Shown here in pieces: positions 9,157-19,896 of a stretch of DNA of 64,000 nt. Within the stretch, counting starts at the first letter, position 1. Each line of letters opens with the position of its first letter. Where the stretch lies: positions 2,107,501 to 2,171,500 of the forward strand of contig NZ_WSUT01000005.1 of the NCBI RefSeq assembly GCF_009789535.1. The letters are read 5' to 3'. The notes beneath the pieces were generated by a model. That model saw nothing but the letters and a program-made list of their open reading frames with translations. It did not search any database and was not told the DNA's origin. Both the position numbers and the translations under genes were made by a program. The DNA comes from Sphingomonas carotinifaciens (GTDB lineage: Bacteria > Pseudomonadota > Alphaproteobacteria > Sphingomonadales > Sphingomonadaceae).

Positions 9157-9844
9157 ACAGCGTTTCGATGGAGTCGAATTCGGGATCGACCTGCCGGAAC
9201 TTGCGGCGCAGTCGCTTGATATGGCTGTCGATCGTGCGATCGTCGACATAGATGTCGTCCTGATAGGCGGCATCCATCAACTGGTTGCGGGTCCGCACGA
9301 TGCCCGGCCGCTGCGCCAGCGTTTCGAGGATCAGGAATTCGGTGACGGTAAGCGTCACCGCCTCGCCGTTCCAGGTGGTGCGGTGACGCGCCGGGTCCAT
9401 GGTCAGGCGGCCGCGGACCAGGGGGCCGGTGGGCGCCTCCGCCGCGCCGCCGGCGGTGGCGGCGGCGCCCGGCTGGGTGATTTCGGCGCGGCGCAGGATG
9501 GCGCGGACGCGGGCAATGAGCAGGCGCTGCGAAAAGGGCTTGGCGATATAGTCGTCCGCACCCATCGCCAGCCCCAGCGCCTCGTCCAGCTCGTCGTCCT
9601 TGCTGGTGAGGAAGATGACCGGGATCTGGCTTTTCTCGCGCAGGCGGCGGAGCAGTTCCAGGCCGTCCATGCGCGGCATCTTCACGTCAAAGATGCCGAG
9701 GTCGGCGGGATTGTCGATCAACGCCTTCAGCGCGGTTTCGCCATCGGCATAGATGCGCGTCAGAAATCCTTCCGCCTGCAGCGCGATCGACACCGAGGTG
9801 AGGATGTTCCGGTCGTCGTCGACGAGCGCGATCGTGGCCGTCAT
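9125..9844 (-). CDS. chvI: ChvI-type response regulator, OmpR family
   Basis: A 239 aa DNA-binding regulator, the likely partner of the overlapping kinase. The receiver domain starts [13 protein letters not shown] (acidic pocket), has phospho-acceptor Asp in [11 protein letters not shown], Thr in FLTSKDD and Lys in [10 protein letters not shown] 25-residue Ala/Gly-rich linker precedes the winged helix, which ends with [16 protein letters not shown] and [10 protein letters not shown]. The start is placed at the ATG matching the receiver strand rather than an upstream one. The 200-base gap to pckA is the shared divergent promoter region. Confidence 0.94.
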   Translation of the reverse strand: MTATIALVDDDRNILTSVSIALQAEGFLTRIYADGETALKALIDNPADLGIFDVKMPRMDGLELLRRLREKSQIPVIFLTSKDDELDEALGLAMGADDYIAKPFSQRLLIARVRAILRRAEITQPGAAATAGGAAEAPTGPLVRGRLTMDPARHRTTWNGEAVTLTVTEFLILETLAQRPGIVRTRNQLMDAAYQDDIYVDDRTIDSHIKRLRRKFRQVDPEFDSIETLYGAGYRFSEE

Positions 9845-9934
9845 CGTGCAGGGTGCCTTTCGATCCGCATGGCTGGCCCCGGGATTAGGCCAAACCGATC
9901 CGCCGCTCAACCGCCTCGCTATTCTGGGCGCGGT

Positions 9935-9988
9935 TGTTTGACATGTTCAACAGAATGTTTGACGTGTTAAACGTAGCCGCGCTATGAC
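9935..9988 (+). promoter_or_regulatory. tandem 17-bp repeats and putative pckA promoter
   Basis: Two copies of TGTTTGACRTGTTMAAC lie at 9935-9951 and 9956-9972, a period of 21 bp (two helical turns). Each contains TTGAC, so one copy supplies a -35 element. The second copy's TTGACG (9959-9964) with TATGAC (9983-9988) at 18-bp spacing is a reasonable promoter pointing to pckA. The repeated and partly palindromic design suggests a dimeric regulator binding side by side. Its identity is unknown; ChvI, divergent next door, is one candidate. Confidence 0.55.
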
Positions 9989-10047
9989 GCTGATCGACGG
10001 GGCAATCAGGTGCTGGCGTCCATCGGCGCCGGGCTATGGAGAACGTG

Positions 10048-11655
10048 ATGAGTGAGCGCATTCCGAACATCGGTCTGGAAGCCCAGGGGATCGAAACCCG
10101 CGCGACGCTGCACTGGAACCGGGTGACGGCGCAGCTGACCGAGATGGCGGTGGCGCGCGGCGAGGGCAAATTGTCCGCCGACGGTCCGCTGGTGGTGGAA
10201 ACCGGGCGGCATACCGGCCGCTCCGCGCAGGACAAGTTCATCGTCAAGGATGACGAGACGCGCGACACGGTATGGTGGGGCAAGTCGAACGCGGCGATGG
10301 AGCCGGCGCACTTCGCCGCGCTGAAGGCGGACTTCTTCAGCGCACTGGAGGACAAGGACGAGCTGTTCGTCCAGGACCTGTACGGCGGATCGCAGCCCGA
10401 ACACCGCGTCAGCGTGCGGGTGGTGACCGAGCTGGCGTGGCACAACCTGTTCATCCGCACGATGCTGGTGCGCCCCGCGCAAAGCGAATTGCGCGATTTC
10501 GCCGCCGAATACACGATCATCGACCTGCCGAGCTTCCGGGCCGACCCGGCGCGCCATGGCTGCCGTTCGGAAACGGTGATCGCGGTCAACATGACCGAGA
10601 AGCTGGTCCTGATCGGCGGCACCAAATATGCCGGCGAAATGAAGAAGTCGGTGTTCGGCATCCTCAACTATCTGTTGCCGCCGACGGGCGTGATGCCGAT
10701 GCACTGTTCGGCGAACATGGGCGCGGACGGGTCGACCGCGGTGTTCTTCGGCCTGTCGGGCACGGGCAAGACGACGCTGTCGGCGGACCCGGCGCGCACC
10801 CTGATCGGCGATGACGAGCATGGCTGGTCGGACACCGCAGTGTTCAATTTTGAGGGCGGATGCTACGCCAAGATGATCCGCCTGTCGCGCGATGCGGAAC
10901 CGGAAATCTTCGCCACCACCAAGCGGTTCGGCACCGTTCTGGAAAATGTGGTGATGGACCCGATGACGCGCCAGCTCGACCTGGACGACAACAGCCTGGC
11001 CGAGAACAGCCGCGGCGCCTATCCGATCGACTTCATCCCCAATGCCTCGGCCGACAATATGGGCGGCGTGCCGCGCAACATCGTCATGCTGACCGCGGAC
11101 GCCTACGGCGTGCTGCCGCCGATCGCCAAGCTGACGCCCGAACAGGCGATGTATCATTTCCTGTCGGGCTATACCGCGCGCGTCGCGGGTACCGAGATCG
11201 GCGTGACCGAGCCCGACGCGACCTTCTCCACCTGTTTCGGGGCGCCGTTCATGCCGCGCCATCCGTCGGTCTACGGCAATCTGCTGAAGGAGCGGATCGC
11301 CAAGGGGCAGGTCGATTGCTGGCTGGTCAACACCGGCTGGACCGGGGGCAAGTATGGCGTCGGGCTGCGCATGCCGATCAAGGTGACGCGCGCGCTGTTG
11401 AACGCGGCGCTGGACGGCAGCCTGAACGACGCGACCTTCCGCACCGATCCCTATTTCGGCTTCCGGGTGCCGGTGGCGGTGGCGGGTGTCGACCCGGCGA
11501 TGCTGGACCCGCGCGAGACCTGGGCGGACAAGGCCGCCTATGACGCGACGGCGGCGAAGCTGGTCGACCTGTTCGTCGACAATTTCGCGAAGTTCGCCGA
11601 CCATGTCGATGAAGAGGTGCGTCAGGCGGCGCCCAGGACGCGGCAGATCGCGTGA
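10048..11655 (+). CDS. pckA: phosphoenolpyruvate carboxykinase (ATP)
   Basis: Converts oxaloacetate and ATP to phosphoenolpyruvate, the first step of gluconeogenesis. The 535 aa protein has the P-loop [11 protein letters not shown] followed closely by the metal-binding LIGDDEHGW, and the substrate-binding [11 protein letters not shown] near the N-terminus. The start used is the second ATG, six bases after GGAG; an in-frame ATG 12 bases upstream lacks that signal. It stands alone in its transcription unit, diverging from the ChvI gene. Confidence 0.97.
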   Translation: MSERIPNIGLEAQGIETRATLHWNRVTAQLTEMAVARGEGKLSADGPLVVETGRHTGRSAQDKFIVKDDETRDTVWWGKSNAAMEPAHFAALKADFFSALEDKDELFVQDLYGGSQPEHRVSVRVVTELAWHNLFIRTMLVRPAQSELRDFAAEYTIIDLPSFRADPARHGCRSETVIAVNMTEKLVLIGGTKYAGEMKKSVFGILNYLLPPTGVMPMHCSANMGADGSTAVFFGLSGTGKTTLSADPARTLIGDDEHGWSDTAVFNFEGGCYAKMIRLSRDAEPEIFATTKRFGTVLENVVMDPMTRQLDLDDNSLAENSRGAYPIDFIPNASADNMGGVPRNIVMLTADAYGVLPPIAKLTPEQAMYHFLSGYTARVAGTEIGVTEPDATFSTCFGAPFMPRHPSVYGNLLKERIAKGQVDCWLVNTGWTGGKYGVGLRMPIKVTRALLNAALDGSLNDATFRTDPYFGFRVPVAVAGVDPAMLDPRETWADKAAYDATAAKLVDLFVDNFAKFADHVDEEVRQAAPRTRQIA

Positions 11656-11661
11656 GGGGCG

Positions 11662-11689
11662 GGGGCGTCCCGGTTCGACCGGGAGCCCC
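11662..11689. terminator. stem-loop between convergent pckA and oxygenase genes
   Basis: A cccggt/accggg stem with a three-base loop is extended by ggggc/gcccc with one bulge, giving 11-12 pairs in 28 bases. It lies just after the pckA stop and before the stop of the convergent gene, so it could serve both directions. There is no T-run, so its efficiency as an intrinsic terminator is uncertain. Confidence 0.5.
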
Positions 11690-11707
11690 GTTCGCCGCCG
11701 GGCGGGG

Positions 11708-12385
11708 TCAGTTGACCCAGTTGCCCTCGCGGAACCATTTGGTGATGATGTACTTCACACCCTCCACGACGGGCATCCCTTCGTGGAGGGTCATTTCGTT
11801 GGGGCTGCCATCGAGCTTCATGTTGTTCCAGGCGAGCAGCATGCCGCGCCGGGGAGCGACCTTGATGCCGGCATGCGGGAACCAGGTGGCGCCGCCATCC
11901 TCCACGTCGTTGAGGTAGATCATTGCGGTCCAGGTGCGCTGGCCGCCATGCACCTTCACCTTTTCCCAATAGCTTTCGCTTTCGTGGAAATAATCGTGAT
12001 GGGCGCGGAATTGCTGGCCCGGGGCGTAGCGCTGGCCCTGCATCGTCTCGCCGCGCTCGGGCGCGATGTCGAGCAGGCGGGCGATCGCCTCGTCGATCGG
12101 CTGCACCGCGGGATCGTAGCGGTTCATGTCGCAACTGTGCGAGGTGCGAAAGCCGACGTCCGGGCGATCCGACAACAGTGTCGAGGGGCGGTTGTTGGCA
12201 TCGATCAGCGCGATCAGCCCGTCGCACTGTTCCGGCGAGAGGAAGCCCGCGTGGTAATAGATCTGCGCGGTTTCCACCCCGACACGGGTGACCGCGGGAT
12301 TGGCGTCGAGCGCGCGCGCGGTGTGGGTACCGGCGGCCTCGCGCAGCTTGGAGGTGGTCTTGGGCTTCCGGGCGAAGATCGACAT
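11708..12385 (-). CDS. 2-oxoglutarate/Fe(II)-dependent prolyl 4-hydroxylase-like oxygenase
   Basis: A 225 aa double-stranded beta-helix dioxygenase of the procollagen-lysine/prolyl hydroxylase type. The iron facial triad is H129-x-D131 (FRAHHDYF) and distal H201, and K216 in VKYIITKWFR is placed to bind the 2-oxoglutarate carboxylate. GATWFPHAGIKVAPRRGMLLAWNN is the typical core strand pair (about 166-188). The frame continues open upstream but the ATG giving MSIFARKPK is the sensible start. No substrate protein with evident proline repeats is adjacent, so the target is unknown. Confidence 0.88.
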   Translation of the reverse strand: MSIFARKPKTTSKLREAAGTHTARALDANPAVTRVGVETAQIYYHAGFLSPEQCDGLIALIDANNRPSTLLSDRPDVGFRTSHSCDMNRYDPAVQPIDEAIARLLDIAPERGETMQGQRYAPGQQFRAHHDYFHESESYWEKVKVHGGQRTWTAMIYLNDVEDGGATWFPHAGIKVAPRRGMLLAWNNMKLDGSPNEMTLHEGMPVVEGVKYIITKWFREGNWVN

Positions 12386-12441
12386 GGGATGGGAATTGCT
12401 CCGGCGTGGGCACAAAGGCAAGGGGGCGGTCAGGCCCCCGG

Positions 12442-13167
12442 TTACCAGAAGATGTCGTACACCATGTCGACCACCAGACCCTGGCGGATGTCGACGAGCA
12501 GCGCGTCGTTGTAATAGCGCACCCAGCGATAGGGGGCGTAGGTCGGCGGCAGGCGATAGACGAAGGGGTCCGACAGCCAATAGTTCTGGCCGAAGAAGAT
12601 GGGGTCGAGCGCCGCACCCGGTCCGAAGCGGCGATAGCCGGCGCCACCATAGGGCGAGTAATAGCGCGGCAGGCGGTACAGGTTGCGATTGGCCGAGCGC
12701 CAGTGCGACCAGTCGTAGCGGCCATCCTCGCGCCAGCCACGGTTCCAGCGGCTGCCCCAGTCGCGCCGCTCGGCCGAGCGCCACTGGTCGCCGCCGAAAT
12801 CGCGCCAGTCGGCGTCGCTGCGGTCCCAGCCGCGCTCGCGGTCCCAATTCCGCTGGCGGTCGCGGCGGTGGCGCTCGCGGTCGCCACGGTCACGGTCGGG
12901 GCGGTCGCGATTTTCCCAGTCGAGGGTGTGGCGGGCCTCCGGACGGTCGGGGCGGGTGACCTGGGGGCGGTTCTCGGGGAAGTCCTCGCGCCGATTGTAG
13001 AGCGGGCGGTTTTCCGGGCGGGGGACGACACCCACCCGCTCGCCGCCATCGCCGCGACGTTGCCAGCCGCGATCCGTGCCGCGGTTCTGCATCTCCTGCT
13101 GCGCCTGCGCTGCGCCGGGTATCAGCGCTCCGGCGGCGAGCAGCGCGGCGATCCACCTGTTGGTCAT
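12442..13167 (-). CDS. RcnB-family periplasmic protein
   Basis: A secreted protein of 241 aa. The signal peptide MTNRWIAALLAAGALIPGAAQA is followed by a long Arg/Asp/Trp-rich, low-complexity segment (about 25-160) and a C-terminal RcnB domain ending WVRYYNDALLVDIRQGLVVDMVYDIFW. RcnB of enterics moderates nickel/cobalt homeostasis, but most alphaproteobacterial members are uncharacterised. The start is the ATG eight bases after AAGGA; an ATG nine bases upstream overlaps that site. No RcnA-type efflux pump is adjacent. Confidence 0.85.
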   Translation of the reverse strand: MTNRWIAALLAAGALIPGAAQAQQEMQNRGTDRGWQRRGDGGERVGVVPRPENRPLYNRREDFPENRPQVTRPDRPEARHTLDWENRDRPDRDRGDRERHRRDRQRNWDRERGWDRSDADWRDFGGDQWRSAERRDWGSRWNRGWREDGRYDWSHWRSANRNLYRLPRYYSPYGGAGYRRFGPGAALDPIFFGQNYWLSDPFVYRLPPTYAPYRWVRYYNDALLVDIRQGLVVDMVYDIFW

Positions 13168-13261
13168 GCAAGCCATCCTTCATCGCCGGCGCAAGGGTGC
13201 GCCGGCCCGATCATGGGATGGTGATAAGGCAGGCCGGGTGAGGGCAAGCTTAATCGCCTGG

Positions 13262-13819
13262 TCAGCGATCCGACAGCTTCGCGGATGGCGCGACAAGGGC
13301 GGGCACAGTGCGCGCGGCATCGGCGGGGTCGGTACCGGGGCGCGGGGCGGCGGCGACGACCTCCTCGCCCCGCGCATTGCGGGCGGCGCGCTGGATGCTT
13401 TCCACCAGACGGGGATAGATGCCGCAGCGGCACAGATTGTCGATCGCGGCGCGGATCGTCGCCTCGGACGGGTCGGCGTCCTTTTTCAGCAGGACCGATG
13501 CCGCCATGACGATGCCGGGGATGCAGAAGCCGCATTGCACGACATTGTCGGTCAGAAGCGCCAGTTGCAGCGGATGCGAGCGATCGCGCGACAGACCCTC
13601 GATCGTGGTGACGAAGCTGCCTTCGAGCGCGCCGATCGTCGTCTGGCAACTGCGCACCGCCCGGCCGTCGACATCCACGGTGCAGGCGCCGCAATGCCCG
13701 GTGCCGCAACCATATTTGGTGCCTGTCAGGTTCGACGCGTCGCGCAGCGCCCAGAGCAGCGGCGTTTCAGGGTCGAGGCGATACTGGACGGGCTGGTTGT
13801 TGACGGTCAGGCGGCTCAT
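13262..13819 (-). CDS. orphan [2Fe-2S] subunit of a xanthine-oxidase-family dehydrogenase
   Basis: Electron-transfer subunit of molybdenum hydroxylases such as aldehyde or isoquinoline dehydrogenases. Both clusters are complete: C38, C43, C46 and C58 for the plant-type cluster, and C96, C99, C130 and C132 for the helical one. A 35-residue Pro/Ala-rich tail follows. The Mo-binding large subunit normally encoded next to it is absent; instead class II aldolase, CoA-transferase and gcdH genes lie upstream on the same strand. Either the partner is elsewhere or the locus has been rearranged. Confidence 0.9.
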   Translation of the reverse strand: MSRLTVNNQPVQYRLDPETPLLWALRDASNLTGTKYGCGTGHCGACTVDVDGRAVRSCQTTIGALEGSFVTTIEGLSRDRSHPLQLALLTDNVVQCGFCIPGIVMAASVLLKKDADPSEATIRAAIDNLCRCGIYPRLVESIQRAARNARGEEVVAAAPRPGTDPADAARTVPALVAPSAKLSDR

Positions 13820-13845
13820 GGCGGCGCCGTCCTAGCGGATCGCAC

Positions 13846-14583
13846 CTAATCCCGCCATGTCCGGTCGATGCGATCGACGAGGCGGACCATGGCGGCGAAA
13901 TCCGCCCTGCCGGGGCCGCCGGGGATCTGGACCTTGGACAGGTCGCGCTGGTGGACGGCAATGACCTCCGGCGGCACCTCCAGCGCGCGGCCCATGGTGG
14001 CGGTGGCGATCTGGATCTCGCAGGCGCGCTGGAGCGACCAGTGTTTCAGAAACGCCTCGGGCAGGGTGCGGCCCATGACGAGGATGCCGTGGTTGCGCAG
14101 GAACATCACGCGCCTGTCGCCGAGATTGGCGATCAGGCGCTCGCCTTCCTCGGAGCGGACGGTGACGCCTTCGAACTCATGATAGGCGATCTGGCCGGCA
14201 AAGCCGCAAGCGTAGAAGTTGGTGGGGCGCAGCCCGCCCTCGACCGAACTGACCGCGGCGCCGGCGGTGGTGTGGGTGTGCATGATGCAATGCGCGTCGG
14301 GCAGGTGGCGGTGGAAGACGGCGTGCTGGGTAAAACCGGCAAGGTTCACGGGATAGGGGCTGTCCGCCAGCGTGTTGCCGTCGATATCGATCTTCACGAG
14401 GCTGGAGGCGGTGACCTCGGAAAAATGCAGGCCGAAGGGGTTGATGAGGAACGCGCCGTCCTCGTCCGGCACCTTCAGGGTGATGTGGTTGTAGATCATC
14501 TCGGACCAGCCGAGCATGTCGAACACGCGGTAGCAGGCGGCGAGCTGCTGGCGCGCCTCCCATTCGGCAGCGCTGGGGGCCAT
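13846..14583 (-). CDS. class II aldolase/adducin family protein
   Basis: A zinc-dependent aldolase-fold protein of 245 aa. HTHTTAGAAV (about 103-112) supplies two metal-binding histidines, FLRNHGILVMG supplies the third, and INPFGLHFSEVTASSLVKID is the phosphate-loop region. Members include fuculose-phosphate aldolase and many decarboxylases or lyases of unknown substrate. It sits between a CoA-transferase and an iron-sulfur subunit, so a carbohydrate role is not implied. The 67-base gap upstream shows that it is only loosely coupled to the CoA-transferase. Confidence 0.88.
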   Translation of the reverse strand: MAPSAAEWEARQQLAACYRVFDMLGWSEMIYNHITLKVPDEDGAFLINPFGLHFSEVTASSLVKIDIDGNTLADSPYPVNLAGFTQHAVFHRHLPDAHCIMHTHTTAGAAVSSVEGGLRPTNFYACGFAGQIAYHEFEGVTVRSEEGERLIANLGDRRVMFLRNHGILVMGRTLPEAFLKHWSLQRACEIQIATATMGRALEVPPEVIAVHQRDLSKVQIPGGPGRADFAAMVRLVDRIDRTWRD

Positions 14584-14650
14584 GACAACCTCTCCTCCGT
14601 TTTCTTTTCAGAAGAAGGGTATGCCACGGATGCGGGCGGATGCAATCGGG

Positions 14651-15778
14651 TCAGTCGCCCTTGCCCAGCATCGGTGCGGCCAGCGGATCGGCAAGGGACG
14701 CATCCGAGAAACGGATCGGGGTGCGTATGCCGGGCACGGTGCCGCCATCTGCCCGCGCCGCATCGATCGCAAGGCCGCGGGCGAGGATCTGGGGATCGGC
14801 GAACGCCTGTGCGACGCTGTTGATCGGGCCGGCCGGGACGCCCGCCGCCTCCAGACGCGCCAGAAGGTCGTCGCGGTCGAAGCGGCGGGTCGCCGCCTCG
14901 ATCAGCGGGATCAGCGTGTCGCGGCGGGCAAGGCGCAGCGCGTTGGTGGCGTGGCGCGGGTCATCGGGATCGAGACCGACGATCGTGCAGAAGCGGCGAT
15001 ATTGCGCGTCGTTGCCAACGGCCAGGATGAACCAGCCGTCGCGCACCGGAAACACCGCATAGGGCACGATATTGGGATGGGCATTGCCGAGCCGGGTCGG
15101 GGAGACGCCGCCGGCGAACCAGTTCATCGCCTGATTGGCGAGAACGCCGGTCATCGTGTCGAATAGCGCCATGTCGATATGCTGGCCGTGCCCGGTGCGC
15201 GCGCGCATGTGCAGTGCCGCCTGGATCGCGATCACCGCGTACAAGCCGGTCATGATGTCGGCAAAGGCCACGCCGATCTTTTGCGGCGCCCCGTCCGGCT
15301 CGCCGGTCAGGTCCATGATGCCGCTCATCCCCTGCACGATGAAGTCGTAGCCGGCGCGGTGGGCATAGGGGCCGTCCTGACCGAAGCCGGTGATCGAGCA
15401 ATAGACCAGCCGCGGGTTGAGCGCGGACAGGCTGGCATAATCGAGGCCGTAGCGCGTCAGGCCGCCGACCTTGAAATTCTCGATCAGGATGTCGGCATCG
15501 GCGACCAGATCGCGGACGATCGCCTGGCCCTGCGGCGTGGTGAAATCGGCGACGACCGAACGCTTGTTGCGGTTGGCGGCATGGAAATAGGCGGCATCCT
15601 CGGTGCCGTCCGGATTGGCGACGAAGGGTGGGCCCCAGCGGCGGGTGTCGTCGCCCGCCGGGCTTTCGACCTTGACCACCTCCGCGCCCAGATCGGCGAG
15701 GACCTGCCCCGCCCAGGGGCCGGCGAGGATGCGGGCAAGCTCGACCACCTTCAGGCCGGCGAGCGGAGTTGCGGTCAT
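14651..15778 (-). CDS. class III CoA-transferase (CaiB/Frc family), probably succinyl-CoA:glutarate type
   Basis: A 375 aa formyl-CoA-transferase-fold enzyme. The N-terminal LAGLKVVELARILAGPWA and DLGAEVVKVESPAGDD are diagnostic, and the catalytic Asp lies in the ADILIENFKVGG...YCSITGFGQDG region. It is 11 bp downstream of gcdH on the same strand. This pairing with glutaryl-CoA dehydrogenase suggests it activates glutarate by CoA transfer from succinyl-CoA. The substrate is inferred from context only. Confidence 0.9.
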   Translation of the reverse strand: MTATPLAGLKVVELARILAGPWAGQVLADLGAEVVKVESPAGDDTRRWGPPFVANPDGTEDAAYFHAANRNKRSVVADFTTPQGQAIVRDLVADADILIENFKVGGLTRYGLDYASLSALNPRLVYCSITGFGQDGPYAHRAGYDFIVQGMSGIMDLTGEPDGAPQKIGVAFADIMTGLYAVIAIQAALHMRARTGHGQHIDMALFDTMTGVLANQAMNWFAGGVSPTRLGNAHPNIVPYAVFPVRDGWFILAVGNDAQYRRFCTIVGLDPDDPRHATNALRLARRDTLIPLIEAATRRFDRDDLLARLEAAGVPAGPINSVAQAFADPQILARGLAIDAARADGGTVPGIRTPIRFSDASLADPLAAPMLGKGD

Positions 15779-15789
15779 CGCGGCGGTGT

Positions 15790-16974
<1,185 letters not shown>

Positions 16975-17072
16975 CGCGTCTCTCCTTTTCACGGGGCCGG
17001 TTTCGAAGAAACAGTATGGCTTGTCCAGTGCGTAGGGACAAAAGCCGTCCCCACGCACCAGATGCCGGGCTA

Positions 17073-19241
17073 TCACAGCCGGAAGCTGAGCGTCGCGCGA
17101 AGATCACGTCCGGCCAGCGGCGCGAAATCCTTCAGGACGCTGGCGTGGCGTCGGGCTGTCACGTCGAACAGATTGTTGCCGCTCAGGATCAGCGTCGTCG
17201 GATTGGCGGCACCGAACGGGTGAAGCGAGACCGAAGCGTTGACCAGCGTGAAGCCGTCGGTCGGCGTTTCGAAGGTGGTCACCCGGTCCTGTTCGAAGCT
17301 GTGCTCCACCTCGACGCGCGCGCTGGCCGTGTCGCCCTGCGCCTCAAGCCCGCCGAGCAGGCGCAGCGGCGGAATGCGCGGCACCGGGCCCTGGTTCACG
17401 ACGCGGGCATGCACCCAGTCGCCGAGCAGGTCTGCATTGATCCGGTAGCCACCGATCGTCGCCAGGCGCAGCGATCCTTGCGCCTCCAGCCCATAATAGC
17501 GCGCATCGGCCTGTGCGAACTGGAAGCAGGGCAGGTCGATATCCTCGCCCGGTGCGGCGGCAGCGCAGGCGGCGGGCGCAACCTGGTTCTCGTAGATATA
17601 GTTGGAGAACCAGTTGTAATAGGCGGACGCGTCAAAGCTCCAGGCGTCGCGGTGGGCGTGCAGCGTCGCCTCCAGCCCCCAGCTTTTCTCCAGCCGGAAG
17701 TTGGGGTTGCCGAGCTCATAGGCCTGGGTGCCGGCATGCGGGCCATTGGCATAAAGCTCCTCGGCGGCCGGTGCGCGCTCGGTACGCGAGCCGTTCAGGC
17801 CGATGCGGATGTCGGGCGCAACCTCATAGGAGGCGCCGAGCGAGCCGGACACCGCATCGAACGTCCGCTGGCCGTTGAAGAAGCGCGTGTTGGCAAGGCC
17901 GGGCCGTGCCTCCACCGACGTATTCTCGTACCGTGCGCCGGCCTCGGCGCGGAAGGGGCCCATGTTGAACTGTTGCAGGGTGAACAAGCCGACCTGCGAC
18001 GTGTCGTTGCGCGGCAGAAAGGCTTCCTCGCCCGCGACGTCGAAGCGGCGGTGGAAATATTGCACGCCCGATGCGCCCAGCCAGCCACCGCGGTTCGCCT
18101 GCACCAGTTCGGCCCGGCCCTCGATCCCTTGCGTGTCGAAGCGAGTGTGGATGTCGCCATCGGGCCCGAGTTCGGCATGAGTGTAATCGGCCGTCGCGGC
18201 GCGGATGCGGATGCGATCAATGAACGATCCCCCCGCCTCGATCTCGCCGCGCAGGTCGAAACGGTCCTGCTTCAGCGAGATACGCGGGCTTTCCTGCTCC
18301 TGGCCGGGGGCGACCGCATAGCGGACGGGCAGGCCGTAAAGGCTGTCATAATGGCTGTACGAGATGCCCAGGCTGCCACCATCGCGGATCAGCGAAGCGC
18401 CGACGCCGGCGTTCCACGTTTCCGACGCCGTGTTGGGCAGCCGCTTGCGGATGCCGGCATTGGCGGCAAAATCGACCTCGTCGCCGTGATCATGGCCATG
18501 ATCGTCATCGCCGTGGTCATGATCGTCCTCGACCGGCAGGCCGGCAGAGGCAAGAGCGCGCGCACGCTGGACCGGGGACAGGGCGTAACCCGGAATGCGC
18601 AGGTTACCGGTGCGCAGATAGGACCCGTCGGCATGCAGCACCAGGCCGCCGCCGACCGCGACGTCGGCCGCAGACGAGATGGAGCGTTCGTTGGCTGCCG
18701 AGCCGTAGGTGGCGATACCGGACAACCGGTAGCCGTTTTCCGGGACGGTGCGCGGGATACGCGTGTCGACGACGTTGACGACGCCGCCCACCGCCGACGA
18801 TCCGAACAGCAGCGCAGAGGGGCCGCGCAGCACCTCGACCCGGTCGGCGAGCAGCGGGTTGATCGCGACCGCATGGTCAACGCTGGTGTTGGATGCATCG
18901 ATCGAACCGATGCCGTCGGACAGGACGCGGATGCGCTCGCCCTGGAAGCCGCGCAGCACCGGGCGCGATGCATTGGGGCCGAACGAGGTGGCCGAGACGC
19001 CGGGCAGGCGGGCAAGCGTCTCGCCGATCGTCGGCCGGATCGCGCGGCTGAGTTCCTCGCCGGCGAGGATCGAGGTGCCCGACAGCACGTCCGCCTCCGA
19101 CTGGCGGATTGGTGCGGTGATGACGATGTCCCGGCCGCGATCGCGTGCCGGCGCGGGATCGGTCGGGGGAGCCGTTTGCGCCAGAACGGGGGTGGCCAGG
19201 GCGAGGGCGGACAGACCGGACAGGAACAAGGCTTTTGCCAA
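17073..19241 (-). CDS. TonB-dependent receptor, ZnuD-like
   Basis: An outer-membrane transporter of 722 aa. The chosen TTG, six bases after GGAG, gives a clean signal peptide ([21 protein letters not shown]); another TTG lies 12 bases upstream. A plug domain follows ([41 protein letters not shown]) and a beta-barrel ends in RATLSFRL. An extracellular-loop-like stretch, [20 protein letters not shown], at about 235-254 is rich in His and Asp, as in ZnuD-type zinc receptors. Zinc is the best guess; nickel or cobalt cannot be excluded. Confidence 0.9.
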   Translation of the reverse strand: MAKALFLSGLSALALATPVLAQTAPPTDPAPARDRGRDIVITAPIRQSEADVLSGTSILAGEELSRAIRPTIGETLARLPGVSATSFGPNASRPVLRGFQGERIRVLSDGIGSIDASNTSVDHAVAINPLLADRVEVLRGPSALLFGSSAVGGVVNVVDTRIPRTVPENGYRLSGIATYGSAANERSISSAADVAVGGGLVLHADGSYLRTGNLRIPGYALSPVQRARALASAGLPVEDDHDHGDDDHGHDHGDEVDFAANAGIRKRLPNTASETWNAGVGASLIRDGGSLGISYSHYDSLYGLPVRYAVAPGQEQESPRISLKQDRFDLRGEIEAGGSFIDRIRIRAATADYTHAELGPDGDIHTRFDTQGIEGRAELVQANRGGWLGASGVQYFHRRFDVAGEEAFLPRNDTSQVGLFTLQQFNMGPFRAEAGARYENTSVEARPGLANTRFFNGQRTFDAVSGSLGASYEVAPDIRIGLNGSRTERAPAAEELYANGPHAGTQAYELGNPNFRLEKSWGLEATLHAHRDAWSFDASAYYNWFSNYIYENQVAPAACAAAAPGEDIDLPCFQFAQADARYYGLEAQGSLRLATIGGYRINADLLGDWVHARVVNQGPVPRIPPLRLLGGLEAQGDTASARVEVEHSFEQDRVTTFETPTDGFTLVNASVSLHPFGAANPTTLILSGNNLFDVTARRHASVLKDFAPLAGRDLRATLSFRL

Positions 19242-19286
19242 GACGGGCTCCAACAGAAAAGGCGAAACGCCGCTCTCGTATCGTGA

Positions 19287-19301
19287 TGATACAGCATATC
19301 A
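19287..19301. promoter_or_regulatory. palindrome upstream of the TonB receptor
   Basis: The 15-base sequence reads TGATATGCTGTATCA on the receptor's strand, with TGATA/TATCA half-sites, about 46-60 bases before its start codon. The location suits an operator. With a His-rich receptor the natural candidate is a Fur/Zur-family metal regulator, but the match to any published consensus is not claimed. Confidence 0.4.
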
Positions 19302-19314
19302 AGTTAAATGCTCG

Positions 19315-19623
19315 TCATGTTCCGATCGGTGGGCGATCGAGCAGCAGCGCCTCAAGCTGGATCGTGATGTCGGCGTCGATGACGGTGGGCGGCGCTGCGA
19401 CCAGGTCTGCCACCAGGTGCCGGGCCATGGTCAGGTCGCGGTCGGGCAGGGCGGCAAGCCAGGTGGCGAGGATGCCGGTCCAGGCAGGATGCGGTTGCGC
19501 GTCGACCTCAACCGTAAGGCGGGTTCCGGTGAAGGTGGCCGAACACCAGTCCTGCTCGTGCCGGACATGGGCCGACAGGGTCAGGCCAAGTCGCGCGGCG
19601 TCGGTGACGAGCGCCCGGCACAG
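19315..19623 (-). CDS. small hypothetical protein
   Basis: I do not recognise this family. The last 100 or so residues look protein-like: an alternating strand/helix pattern with LVTDAARLGLTLSAHV, SATFTGTRLTVEVDA and the acidic C-terminus DADITIQLEALLLD. There is no ATG, GTG or TTG in frame near the end of the upstream gene. The coordinate given uses a CTG after GGAGGGG, and an ATG at 19854 behind AAGGAG also opens the same frame through the upstream gene. It lies downstream of a small gene opposite the S24 regulator. Confidence 0.45.
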   Translation of the reverse strand: MCRALVTDAARLGLTLSAHVRHEQDWCSATFTGTRLTVEVDAQPHPAWTGILATWLAALPDRDLTMARHLVADLVAAPPTVIDADITIQLEALLLDRPPIGT

Positions 19624-19664
19624 CGCTGCGCCCGGCCCCTCCGAACGGCCGGCACGCTGGCGGT

Positions 19665-19841
19665 TCAGCCATCGCGTGCGGCCAGGAACGCTTCGATCCG
19701 CTGGATCGTCCGCCGCCGCAATTGCCGCCCACGGCGAAGGTCGCCGATCAGCCGCGGATCGTTGACCGCCAGTCTCCCGAACCGCGTCTCCGGCATGGCC
19801 GTACTCCGCAAGAACCGGTCGATCCTGATCATCAGCCCCAT
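19665..19841 (-). CDS. small conserved-looking hypothetical protein
   Basis: About 58 aa, starting MGLMIRIDRFL six bases after GGGAG. The sequence MPETRFGRLAVNDPRLIGDLRRGR followed by a basic helix (RRRTIQRIEAFLAARDG) resembles a short helix-turn-helix-like protein seen repeatedly in sphingomonads, as I recall; I cannot verify this here. A GTTC-N7-GTTC element lies 31 bases upstream of the start, in the region shared with the divergent S24 peptidase. Function unknown. Confidence 0.6.
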   Translation of the reverse strand: MGLMIRIDRFLRSTAMPETRFGRLAVNDPRLIGDLRRGRQLRRRTIQRIEAFLAARDG

Positions 19842-19871
19842 GAACATCTCCCATCGCGAATCTCCTTCTTC

Positions 19872-19886
19872 GTTCTTGTTCTGTTC
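19872..19886. promoter_or_regulatory. candidate SOS (LexA) box, GTTC-N7-GTTC
   Basis: The sequence exactly matches the direct-repeat LexA box described for alphaproteobacteria. It lies in the 89-base region between the small minus-strand gene and the S24 peptidase gene. Eight fixed bases give about one chance match per strand in a window of this size, so position is the main support. Confidence 0.4.
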
Positions 19887-19896
19887 TATTTCCAAC

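Noticed and set aside
10006..11604. Minus-strand 532-codon frame opposite pckA
   Set aside because: Covers the invariant PckA motifs of the other strand and has no independent start signal or domain.
17016..19286. Plus-strand 756-codon frame opposite the TonB receptor
   Set aside because: No recognisable domain; the opposite strand has signal peptide, plug and barrel motifs throughout.
19665..19854. A single longer gene from the ATG at 19854 to 19315
   Set aside because: The first 60 residues look like a shadow of the overlapping small gene, whose RFGRLAVNDPRL segment appears protein-like; kept only as an alternative start.
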